Part shown: positions 44,961 to 56,247 of the stretch, piece after piece
Layout: each line of letters starts with the position of its first letter
How positions within the stretch are numbered: position 1 is the first letter of the stretch
Assembly (NCBI GenBank): GCA_030280995.1
Contig: JASXTE010000004.1
Span: forward strand, 17,871,185 to 17,935,184
Direction of reading: 5' to 3'
DNA from: Hemileia vastatrix
Lineage: Eukaryota > Basidiomycota > Pucciniomycetes > Pucciniales > Zaghouaniaceae
DNA: 64,000 nucleotides
The notes under the pieces: model-generated
What the model saw: the letters and a program-made list of their open reading frames with translations, nothing else
Told to the model about the DNA's origin: nothing
The model's database searches: none
Translations under genes and position numbers: made by a program

Positions 44961-47900
44961 TATCCAATATGTCAACTATTCACTTTCAAAAAGATTCGTA
45001 ATGAATTTCACATGGAATATTAGAAAAGAAACCAGTAATTTTGAGTAAATGGCTCATCAAAATGATTAATCTACAACAAAATACCATCAAAATTCAATCT
45101 GATTACTGAAAACTTTTGGTAAAATGACTAATAGATATTTAAATTGGAAAATAATTTTCCATTTCTCAATTTCAAATTCAAAATATAAATCCTCGTTTGA
45201 AATGTGAATTTTGTAGATTCCTTGCCTTCCTATATTATGAGTAATATTTGAGGTATTTTACACCTTTGTAAATATGGTGTTGTGCTGCTAGAAATTATCT
45301 CTGTTTCAATTCAACTTTATTGAAGCTTGATTCCAGAATGATACATATTTTATAACTATTTTGAGAAAAAAGTCACTAGTAATGAATTTAGCCTTTTATC
45401 TGTTCTTTATTAAACCTCACTTAATCCTACTTAAATCCAAATTGACCCACAAAAACCTTATTTGGGATATTTTTTAGCCCAGGATGATTCAAGATTGGAG
45501 AAAAATATTATTTTAAATATCCAATATGCCTATTGATTAAATTTCTTCAAGCTTACTTTAAATTCACATTAACATTAACTTTCACAGGAAATATTAAAAA
45601 AAAATCTTGAAAATATAGTATTTAAAATCATAATAAATATAATATAATATGCTTACAACAAAATTTTCTTTGTGGATTAATTGAAACAAAAAATTGTTCA
45701 TTTGTGAAAATAGAAAAAATACTATCCATCCTGAATTTAGAACTCATTTTTAAAAATTTAATGCCCCCTCACTTTCAAGTTTATCATGTATTTCGAAAAT
45801 TATATTTTTAATAATTTTGTGAATAGTACACCTGAGATATAAACTTGGGGATATCAAAAACTAAAACATCAGCAAATTGAAATGTTTTTTATTGTTATGA
45901 ATGGAAATAATAATTGAAAAACACCATTAGAGCAAGTTTGATTTTGAATAATAGGCATACTTTCTCATGTAAATTCAATAAAAATAATTTTTATTCTTAC
46001 ATAAGTTGCGGTGGATACATTTGAGCTCAAAAAGAATTAAAATTGAAAAAATAAGACTTCTATAATTCATATTCAAAAATGAAATCACCCTTCATTATCT
46101 ACCTGTAAACTATTTTAAATTGAATAATTTCAAAGTCAGTATATACTGATGTTATTTTTTCTTCTAAAAAATTTATTATATAGATTAATAGTCATAAACA
46201 GTTGACATAGATGTTAAATTTATATAAGCAATCTTTAATTCATAAAATGATAAAACTATCTTTTATGTAAAAAGTGATGAAGGAAAAAAATATTATTAAA
46301 TTTTTGATGCACTATCAATAAAATTGAAGATAGAGCATATCAAAAGTTTAAACTTAATTTTAATTTTGATATCATCATTTTATTTTATTTTACTTGAGTA
46401 GAAAACAGATTTTAAATCTCAATATAATTTTAAACCCCATTAGTTTGTAGATTTCAACATTTGAAACTATGAAATAAATATTTATGAAAGAATTTCACAA
46501 TATTTGCCCTTTTAAAAACTCATAAATCCAACTTCAAATCTTCTAACCTTCACAAGTAACCACAATGCATTCTGAAAATACTCTATATTTAAATAATTAA
46601 AGGTAAATAAAATTATGTTTTTATTCTTTATTTCAATTTTTGATAAATAATATATATATATACATATATATATATATATGATTTCTTAAAAAGTCTAAGA
46701 GGGAACTTAATAGTGGTTTTGGCATTAGATATATAGATTCAACCTTCAAAAAATTTGTTTGGAATAAATTACAAAGACAAAAAGGATATATTTTGATGAA
46801 AGAATACTGATTTAGGTTCTCTTAAAATATTATTAACCATTTTTATGGAATATTAATCCATGGTTATCATTCTTTATGATATTATCATAGAATTTTTTCC
46901 TTTTTTAATATAATGATTTTCTATTGTGTGGTATGTAGGCTAAGATAAGTTTAAAAGATTTATTGAAGATATATATACCAGGAACAGTATAATCTGTAGA
47001 TTTATAACTATAACTTACTTTTCTGATGTTTTACATCATTGATAAGTAGCTCATGCATTACACAAGTAAATAATTATAGTCTCTGGAAATAATTCCTTGT
47101 GAATTTTAAATTTTTTGTTATTCTTAAAATCATTACTCAAATAAACTAAAAATTTCTTCAAATATTGATTGAAAGAAGGAGTTACAAAATCTTATTTTGT
47201 AGTTATAAAAGTTTGAGTTATTTTTCATATTATCAAGTATAATGAACATTTGTAAATTTTAACTTGAAAACTAGTGATCATAGCAAAGTAATACTGGAAG
47301 AATCAGATAAAAAGGGTGGAATAAAGTCATAGCACAACAGGAAATGATACAAAATTGTTGATTTTTATCTCATAAAATTCAACATATTTTTAACATATTT
47401 TACCACCTTTAGATAATGTTTAGTGGATTTTAACATTATTATAACAAGCAAACTTAACAATGTTTTGATTTTTTAACAAAAATAAATATTGTTAGATCAT
47501 TTTTTTAAAAAATATGACTTATTTTTATGCTTTATCTACAATAGTTAGTAGTTTTTTTTGCAGAAATTACTTGTTTTGATATTCTATTTTTGAATTTTTT
47601 AAGAGACTTCATTGCATTAAAGTTTTGTAATAATTTGTCATTAAAGCATCATATTTTAAATCTAGAGAATTGGTTTTGAAATAATATATATTTTCATGTT
47701 AATTGACTCATTATTTTTGGATTGATAAATTATGTTAAAATTGGGATTGCTTATTTCTAGTGAGTGTACATCATAGTTTGTTTTCAAATCAAAGATTAAT
47801 AAATGGTGAAATTTGGTAAAATTCTAAATATCTTTTAAACCTTTTTGATTTAAATAATGTTTAATGTTATGTAATCATTCTATAAGTAGAACACAGTTAA

Positions 47901-48388
47901 AATCTGATAATGGTACATTGCTTTCAATTTCTAATACTAAAATTCTATTTTACTTGAAACAATGTAAACTAAAGCTTGGTATCTCATAAGAAACTCACAA
48001 TTTTCAAAAATCATATTTCCAACTTTTTAAACATGATACACATTAAAATATATTTTTAGAATAATTTCCTAATTAGTTTCAAATACTAGAAAATAATGAC
48101 CTCAATTTATTTTAATACCTAAACCATTCTGATGAGTGAATTTCACAATCCTCTAAGTAACATATGGTTACCATTTATACACATATGCATAATTTCTCCT
48201 TTTGTTTAATTTTAGCTGAATCTAAAAAGTAAAATCACATGTTGAATATCATCTACAGATAAACTTCTTATATTAGAAGCTAATATTTCATATGAGAAAT
48301 TTGTTATTGAGTTTGGGAAACATTAATAAGTGTTGGGTATTATAATTGAGCCATTTATTCAAGTAAATAAAAAAGGATGACCTTCTAA

Positions 48389-48437
<49 letters not shown>

Positions 48438-50590
48438 AAAATTAATTATATAGTAGCATTTAACCATGTTTTTATACTAATGTCATATAAAAAAAGGGAT
48501 TGAACTAAAACTTTCAGTAAAGAAAATAAAAATAAGATAAGTTAAAATTCTTGTTTATATTCTCATATTTTTGAAATGGCTTACTTAAGGGAGAAAATTA
48601 TTTGGTTTTAGAGTACAAGAATTTCTAGATAAAAATCTTCACAATATAGTTTGACCCTCTCAAAAAGAAAATTCCTCAAATTTTACTATCACATTTTATA
48701 TATTTGTTAATTAATAGAAAATGGAGTTGTGTCTTTGACAATGAAGCTTTAGAAAATGAAATAAATGATTTAAATTTATAATATAATTTTTGAAACAATA
48801 AATCATGTATTCAAAAAAAATTATATATCTTACAATCAAGATAACAGTATTAATTAAGCAACTCTAACAACTTTGGAAAGAAAACAAGAAAAAAATAATT
48901 AGTAAAATGCATAAGTTATTTTTAGAATTTAAGGAAACTTAATAGCTCTACCTGTAAACTAGCCTTAAAGCAGGTTTGGATTTAACATGTGGAAATTCAT
49001 ACATAGTACCCTTCCATCATTAGAGCAGAATAAAATTTATGTAGTTTTATTTTTTTAATTTATAATAGTATTTTTATTTTTGGCTTTTTCATTAGTATAA
49101 TTATATATTTTTTAACTTTTTTGTTTTTCATAACATAAGTTCAAAGCTGCACATCACTACTTCAAGATGAAACTCCATATAATGTAATCAAGGAATGATA
49201 TATTATAATGAATTTTACTAGAGACTTTTCAAAAATGGTGATTAAGAATACTTATTATAATTTTTTAAATTTTTATTATTATTCTATCTCTTGAAAGGAG
49301 ATGGCCATATCTCAATTTAATTAGTTTTTCCTCAGAAAAATTTATTCTTGATCTAAATAAAATTGCATCACTATTAACTAGATGTTATTATACAATTTTA
49401 ACAATTTTTTTATCTGAACATAGTTGAAAGTATGTATAAATTAAATTGTTTCCACATAGTCTTACTATTATCCCACCATTATTTTCACATTTAGATTTCA
49501 TTATAACTGTAAAATAAGTTTTTCAATAATTTTAATAATACCTTAATATTTAATAATTTAGTTACATAGTAGATTTTTTATCCTTTTTTTATATGAGGCT
49601 TATTATATAAACACCACTTTTAGATTTTATCCATTTTGATGTCTGATAATTTAAATTTTCATTTAACTACCCAAATTATATCAAAAAAAATTCAAAAGTA
49701 TATTTTTTTAATGTACTCTTTTTGATAAACTTATCATTTCTTATAGGTTATTCTTCAACTATTTATTGTAATTAATTACCCACTCATTTATGGTCTGTTA
49801 TTGTTGTTCATTACATACAGACAAAATAAGGATACTCTCATATTATATTGGAGTTTTAAATTAAAAAGTAAATACTAGTGGCTGGTATTAATATGAAGTT
49901 GTTATAACTAAGTTGAACATTAACTAATTATTAAATGGCATTTTATATTACAAATTTTATTGAATGTATATAAAAATAACACTCAAGAAATATATATAAG
50001 ATATATATATAACCATTGTATATCAAAAATGAAGTACTTATCAACATGGTCTTTTTAAATGATTTTCAAATTTACTTAAAGAGACATTAATATTACCAAT
50101 TCAAATTTTATATTAAATACAAAAATATTGTTATTTCATTTTTAATTATTTTACAAAAAATTTGAGTTTCAAAGTAATTTAATTCAGTATTTAATGAATT
50201 TTTTTGAAAAATATTTTTAAAAATAGAAATAACCCCTCACAAAAAAAATATAATTTTTTTTACTTACAATTTGCACCATATTTCTACCCTTAAAATATTT
50301 ATATTCTTCTAACAAAAATATTTTTTAAATAAATTTAAAATTTTTTTCATTATTCAATTACAAAATGTCAAATTTATAATTTATTTTACCTTACTAAAAA
50401 ATTAAGTTGAAAATTTAGTTTTGTATTTCCAAAAAATAAACTTAAATGTCAAAAATTAAAAAAAAAAAATTATAAATATAATTATGAGAAAGAGGTAGAT
50501 TAAATTTATAATATTCATATAAAAAAAATTCATATATTTTATGGTGTTTGAATTTTAAATTTAATGTATTAAAAAATAATTATTAAATAA
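44961..50590. other. AT-rich desert without genes
   Basis: About 5.6 kb of very AT-rich sequence with no supported ORF, RNA gene or shared repeat. Includes a (TA)n run at about 48396-48434 and a shorter one near 46650-46678. Confidence 0.6.
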
Positions 50591-51332
50591 CCAAGCCAAA
50601 TGAAATTGGCTTGGATTTTTGGTATCACTAGCACTTATTTTTTTTCTTATACTCACATTTTAATTTTTAATTTTTTTTTTTCTACATTTCTCATTTTTTT
50701 TTTATGATTTTTAATGTTTTTAAGACCGAAGTTGCTTTCAAACAACTTCGGTCTAACGTTTCTCTCACTTTCCCACCAGATTGCACCTGGTAGGGAAAGT
50801 CGCTTCCATTTTAGAGACCAAAGTCCCTTGCAGGGACTTTGGTTTCTCTGTGTGCATTGCACAGCCAGAAAAAAACTGGCTGTGCAATGCACTGCATGCA
50901 GCACATGCAACACGCATCGCTGCTGCAAGTAATGCGCATTGCATGCAGCAGAAATGCGCGTTGCATGCAGCAGCAATGCAGGCTGCATGCAACGCGCATT
51001 TCATATGCTGCGCATATCTCATGCAGCTGACTTGATATCAGCTGCATGAGATATGGTAGCGATTGTGCAACGCGCGTTACTTGCAGCAGCAACGCGCATT
51101 GCACACTGCTTTGGCCACCTCCCAGCCTAGTTAATTAGCTGGGAGGGTAGCAAACATTACAGCAAGTAATCGAAGTCGCTTTTAGCGACTTCGATTGCTT
51201 GAAAGATACACTTCCAGCCAGGTTTCCCCAGGCTGGAAGTACTAAATTGCAATGTAAGGGACCCAAGCCAATTTCAAAGGCTTGGTTCAAAAATTAAGGT
51301 TTCTAAAAAGCAGCCAGTATAAATCTGGCTGC
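50591..51332. repeat. Cluster of consecutive perfect hairpins, GC-richer island
   Basis: Hairpins (arm / arm): 50591-50599/50606-50614; 50724-50734/50743-50753; 50767-50779/50787-50800; 50813-50828/50832-50849; 50853-50868/50876-50891 (16 bp perfect, A7 loop); 51014-51030/51038-51054 (17 bp perfect); 51064-51078/51091-51105; 51118-51126/51138-51146; 51168-51180/51184-51196; 51210-51219/51231-51240; 51263-51269/51279-51285; 51310-51317/51325-51332. Between 50892 and 51013, GCATGCAGCAG- and TGCAACGCGC-type units repeat. The arms are unrelated to each other yet almost perfectly paired. No long ORF is convincing here. Confidence 0.85.
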
Positions 51333-52376
51333 AATAAAAAGTAAATTTTTTAAATAAAATACATAAAAAAATAAAAATTTGTTCAAATAAAATATACAAC
51401 ACTCTTCAGCCAGTAAGAAACAGCCTTCCATTGTTACACATAGAAACAAAATCAAATGTTTCTTTCATCAACATTGGCCATGTTTCAATATTTTGAACCA
51501 AGTAAGATCAGGAAAAAGGTCACGGCAAAAAAATTGCATAATTAAAAGTCTCCCAATTTAATATGGTGCGGAGGTTCATATTTTAGAAATAGGTGGTGCA
51601 CATTATAGTTCCCTTTAAAAAAATTCAAAAATGAATTAATTTTGGTGCAATGTAAATTTAAATGTGATGAGTGTATGTTTTTTAGCTACGTGAAACATGG
51701 TAGCTAGAATTATGTGGCGTCAATTTTTTTTAGATGTGAAACTCAGTGTTCCACAAATGTGCATCTGTACAACATGCAGCCAAGTAAATTCTAGCTGGAA
51801 TTGGTATATGCATAGGAAAAAATGATCATGCTGTGTACAGTGCCTTGGAAACATCATTCTTGGAATTTAGATGAAGTTTATCATATGACTTGGAGAGCTG
51901 CATTTTTTTGAAAATGTGATCAGTGAAAATTCATGATATATACATCTGTTTGCCACCCAATTTATTTTTCCTTTCTCTTTCTCACTTACCTTTTTCAAAA
52001 ATTATCAATCATATTTTTGCTTTATCATTTTGAGTTATTGGTACTATTTTCTTGACCTTATCTGATTACCGGTAAGCAAATTTTTCTTGCTATTGCATTT
52101 CATATCATTTTGGTTTGTTACACTTTTTTACACTTTTGACAAGTTAATCTAATGATTCTAATTCTGAATTTATTTTTATGGTATCTTTTACTGTAGCCTT
52201 TTGATTCATTATAAAATAATTCTTTTTCAGTTAACTTAAAGTTTTTTTATTTGTTTGTCAATTTACTTTTCTTTATTCCTTATCAAAAATGTTCAATTTA
52301 TTTATCTAACCATTTATTTTTTAAAACAGTGATTATAAAATAAACTTTATAATTAATTTTGATCAATCAGCTACAA
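51333..52376. other. Upstream region of the TET/JBP-like gene
   Basis: AT-rich, no ORF. It presumably holds the promoter of the gene starting at 52377, but no distinct element could be called. Confidence 0.45.
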
Positions 52377-52459
52377 ATGGAAGAAGATTTTATAGACATG
52401 TAAGTTCATGTTTTGCTTATCATTTTTCTATATTTCTTTAATACTTTCTCAACCATTAT

Positions 52460-52540
52460 ATTATTAATATGAAAAGTAAAACATCATCTCGTACTTGCTG
52501 AAAGCATACAGGATAATGTTTTGCTTTTCATAATAATAAT
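52460..52540 (+). repeat. Intronic long hairpin 1 with conserved core
   Basis: 25-nt arms (52460-52484 and 52516-52540, two mismatches) enclose a 31-nt core containing CTCGTACTTGCTG and AAGCATACAGGAT. The core has an inner TGCT-GAA-AGCA hairpin. Confidence 0.82.
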
Positions 52541-52562
52541 TAGATTGTTTTTACTTTACCTT

Positions 52563-52650
52563 TAATTTATTGATTTTTAAGTTGTTTTAAATTCTCGTAC
52601 TTGCTGAAAGCATACAGGACAATGCTACAATTTAAAAATTAATAATTTAT
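52563..52650 (+). repeat. Intronic long hairpin 2 with conserved core
   Basis: Same core (about 52593-52619) with arms of different sequence: the left arm TTTATTGATTTTTAAGTTGT pairs with sequence around 52627-52650 over about 22 nt with three mismatches. Confidence 0.75.
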
Positions 52651-52756
52651 TGAAGTATAACTTTCTAAGTCAATATATTGATCAGAGCAAGATTTTTCAT
52701 TTTATATATGTGGATATCATAATTCCGTAAATTTTTTAATATTACTAGTGTATTGG

Positions 52757-52868
52757 AGTTATACTTTCATTATATTATTAATATTAAGTGTAGAGCCAAA
52801 TCTCGTACTTGCTGAATGCATACAGGATAAAGCTATACTCTTTATATGTATAATTTAATAAAGTATAC
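52757..52868 (+). repeat. Intronic long hairpin 3 with conserved core
   Basis: Same core with one change (TGCTGAATGCA), at about 52801-52827. Arms of roughly 40 nt pair imperfectly (TTATACTTT...GTGTAGAGC against GCTATACTC...AAAGTATAC). Arms are unrelated to those of hairpins 1 and 2. Confidence 0.7.
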
Positions 52869-53740
52869 CTTTAAAACGCTTTCTTAATATTTGAAATAAA
52901 GAAAAAGTATATAAATTTACTAATATGTAGATATGCTAACTTTTGTATTTCTAATATTGAAGATATGATAAAGTTAAAGGTATCATTGACTGATAATTGA
53001 AATTATGTTACTATTTTCTAATTTTTGATTTTTTTCTATTTTAAATCAAAATTGAATTCTCTTAGGATTGAACCATCAATGAGTAACAATTTGAAAAAAA
53101 AACGGCCAGGGAAGAACTCTAACAATAGGTGGGCTAAAGACATTGCTACTGGAATGAAACTTGTAAATGCTCTTGGAATGGATACAAACGGGAAGAAGCC
53201 ACATTTCTATGCACGATCTTATGCAAATAATATGACAGATTGCAATAATTATTACAATTTTTTTCCTGGATGTAGTATTTATAAACCAAAAGGTGTCTTA
53301 ATACCTAATGTTCTTGTGCAGACTTTTGAAATTCATGAGCTCAAAGAACTAGATATGTTAGAAGCTACGGTGCGATGCATTAAGGATCTTTCTTACTGCG
53401 AACATGAAATTAAAAATAATGGTTATCATCAAAGAGCTGGTGGTTTTGGAAAAATGTTTGGTGGTGGCTTTATTTTAGATAGAAAGAAATCTTTACATAT
53501 TCGTAAGTATCACTTTTTTTAATTTAAATACTGAATTTTTGAATGCTTTTCCTTGCAGATGAATACACTGATGATATTGTAAAAACGGATGAATATAAAA
53601 AACGAATGAAGAGGATTGCAATGTACTTTGAATATTTTTTTAAAAAAATATCATATGTAAAGTACAATGAGGCAACTAATCTTTGCGCAAAACTTGGTAT
53701 TCCTGGATTTTCAAAAGTTTCTAGTGAAGAAGAGGGTGCA

Positions 53741-53744
53741 CCGT
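53741..53744. other. Target duplication CCGT, left of solo LTR
   Basis: CCGT is repeated at 54903-54906, a perfect 4-bp duplication around the solo LTR within the TET/JBP-like gene. Confidence 0.9.
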
Positions 53745-54902
53745 TATGGTAAGGTAAACTCTTACAGTCGCCTTGCTGTAAGCAGAATCCGGAGGAGATA
53801 TGTGGATTTAGCTGAAAACCCCGTCCTTCCAATAAAAATATTAAAGTAGGTGTTCTAAATCACTAAGCTAACCAATCTACTTAGATCTGATTGATAAAAA
53901 TAATGAAACTCTAAAATAATTAACGCTTATTGAGATTTAATGAAAGTGGCTGTTGATAAAGAAATACTGATAACAACAATTAAGGTGTACCAGTGAAAGA
54001 TCTGAAAAGATTGACTTTTATGTTTTTATAATAATTTTAATTTTTATGAGACAGCAATAATCAAGTCCCAGCGATGAAGACCTTTCTAAAGATACCCTGT
54101 ATGAAGTGTTATTTAAACTGTTGAATTGTATTTCTAAAATGTTATGTAAAAAATAATAATGTTATAAGGGTATTACAAGTTATTTTAATTTGTTGAGTAA
54201 TAAAAAATGAGACCGTGGTGGTTAAAGATTAGGCTGTATGATGTATCCCCCCTCTCAATTTCGAGTTTGAGAGTCGCTTAAGTATTCCTAGTCACGTGCC
54301 TAAGTTTTCCCCTCCAGAGCTCTTCCAGAGTCAATCCGGAGCCCGTACGGAGTCCGTACGGAGCCGGAACGGAGTCTGTACGGAGTCCGTACGGAGTCAA
54401 AGCGGAGTCCGTACGGAGTCCGTCCGGACTTCCGGACTCAATTTAGAACCTTAAAACCATAATAAAAAATCTAGAAAAATTACACATAATAGAGCTACTT
54501 CCCCTTTACATACCAAACTAATTTTCGTAGTCTGCGCAGCTCTAATTACCCCGTGAAAATTCATCAAAGTTAAGTAATTTTTGAAAACGTAAATATTCCT
54601 ATAAAACTTTAAAATTCATTTAAAAATATAAGAAAAATAGTAAAAATTCTGGGAAAATTTCCCAAGGTTCTTGAGTGACTCGACTTAATACTTATAAACT
54701 TTCCAGACCGTAAAAATAAGTTTTCTCCGTAAAATAAATTGTTTTCGTGTAGGCATTCGCTCGTGACCAATTTCTTCATATTTAAAACTTAAATAAATTA
54801 AATAAACCCTTTTATATATAAAAAAATAATAACGCCAATCTTGCATGCTGTAATAACTCCATTTACATACTTAGGTGCCGTACTAAACTTTAGGCTACCA
54901 CA
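53745..54902 (-). repeat. Solo LTR inserted in the TET/JBP-like gene
   Basis: 1158 bp, TATGGTAAGG...GGCTACCACA on plus, i.e. the element 1/2 LTR in minus orientation. It carries the longest GAGTCCGTACG minisatellite of the window (about 54331-54440). It sits within exon 3, one residue after GA of EEGAPF, between the N-terminal part and the catalytic domain. Confidence 0.93.
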
Positions 54903-55448
54903 CCGTTTGCTAGTAATTTAACTTGGACATCTGGAGGGAATGGTAATGGGTTCTCTAATGAGGTTCATCTCGATAAGGATGCAAGTGAGTATACTTTAGG
55001 AATATTTTTTCCTAAAGATACAGAAAAAAACACCATTCATATGAAGTATGATAAGACCCAACCACGACAAATAGGTGGATAACTTATGTTTCCCGAAATT
55101 CGAAGTAAAATCAACTTTGAAGCAACTAATGGAATAACAGTGACATTATGGCCTGCCAATCAACTAAGGCATTTTACCTCAAGATGTCATGAAATTCCTG
55201 GCTTCACTAGGATAGGTTCTTCTATTCAAATCAGCACTAGACTTTTCCATGCTATAGAAAAGCTTAATGTTTTTGATATTGATATTTCAGAATACTTAAA
55301 AATTAAAAAAGAAAAATTTAGGTTAGAATATTTGATTAGTGCTTTGAGAGTTTTTTTGAAAAGAGATGACTTAATAGAGGAAGAAATAGAATCAGCAAAG
55401 TATTATTTATCTAATGTTAAGACAAATCTAAAAAATCTAGATATATAA

Positions 55449-56247
55449 ATATTAAAAATTTATATTATATATACACAACTTAATGCAAATTTAAAAATGA
55501 TAAATACTGGGAGTAGCTGTAACATTTTCAGTTTTGATAATTATAGTATTATCTATTTTTTTTATTTGTGAAATAAAATAATTTTTTTTCATAATATTAT
55601 AAGAAAATTTGATTTACTTTTGAGGAAATATATAAGTTGTGAAATCTTTAAATGTCATTTTTATTAAATTGGTAGCAAAGGTTCTAAAATAAAAAAAACT
55701 ATAATAAAGAATTTGAAATATATTAGCCATAAAAATGTGCTTTTAATGCTACCAAATTAACTGTATAGTATTTTATGTCAAACAGGCTTATTAATAAAAA
55801 AGTTAAAAATAAAGAGTTGAAGAAAGAATTTTGAATCAATAATAGATTAAATTGTATTTTTTTAAGAATGTACTCATTTAATTATTTAAATTGTTCTACT
55901 TCTGATTAAAAATGTTACAATCAACAAAAATATTTGTAATAATTAATAGATTATATAATATTAAAGGTAAAGTAACAAAACTAGAGCAGTTATCATATTT
56001 TTATATAAACAATAAAATATTTAAGAATTTAATACAAGTATTTGAAATCATATAAGTAGATTTTAAAATCTTTGTTATTGCTGGACTTACAATAATTTTT
56101 TTTAATAATTAATTTAGAAAATCATGTCAAAGGTTACTTAATAAATTTCAAAGATGGTCACATTTTTGACGTATTTGAAGGAAAATAATTTGAATTATAC
56201 AAGATATATCATATAGACAGAACTTTATCTATTTACATGTTTAAATA
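55449..56247. other. AT-rich spacer between convergent genes
   Basis: No gene or repeat recognised. It separates the ends of the TET/JBP-like gene (plus) and the unknown gene at 56248-58677 (minus). Confidence 0.5.

Larger units (their letters stand above)
52377..55448 (+). pseudogene. TET/JBP-like 2OG-Fe(II) oxygenase gene, broken by LTR and stop
   Basis: Exon 1 52377-52399 (MEEDFID), intron 52400-53065 (GTAAGT...CTTAG), exon 2 53066-53502, intron 53503-53558 (GTAAGT...TTGCAG), exon 3 53559-53744 continued at 54907-55448 after a solo LTR. Removing introns, LTR and one target duplication gives 1188 nt in one frame (395 aa) with one TAA at 55080-55082. H236-x-D238 (HLD, in GFSNEVHLDKDAS) and H304 (LRHFTSRC) fit the metal ligands of the double-stranded beta-helix; a following Arg could bind 2-oxoglutarate. 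Fungal TET/JBP genes are multicopy and linked to KDZ-type DNA transposons (established for the family). The LTR separates the N-terminal half from the catalytic half, so this copy should be inactive. Confidence 0.8.

Noticed and set aside
44961..50590. Genes in the AT-rich desert
   Set aside because: No open frame of convincing length or composition and no splice-consistent exon chain was found.
50853..51054. Hairpin cluster as tRNA or rRNA genes
   Set aside because: No cloverleaf arms, no A/B box or rRNA core motifs; the stems are single extended hairpins.
50653..51104. Overlapping ORFs on both strands in the hairpin cluster
   Set aside because: Several frames are open on both strands simply because the region is GC-richer and palindromic; the products are Cys/Ala/His repeats without homology.
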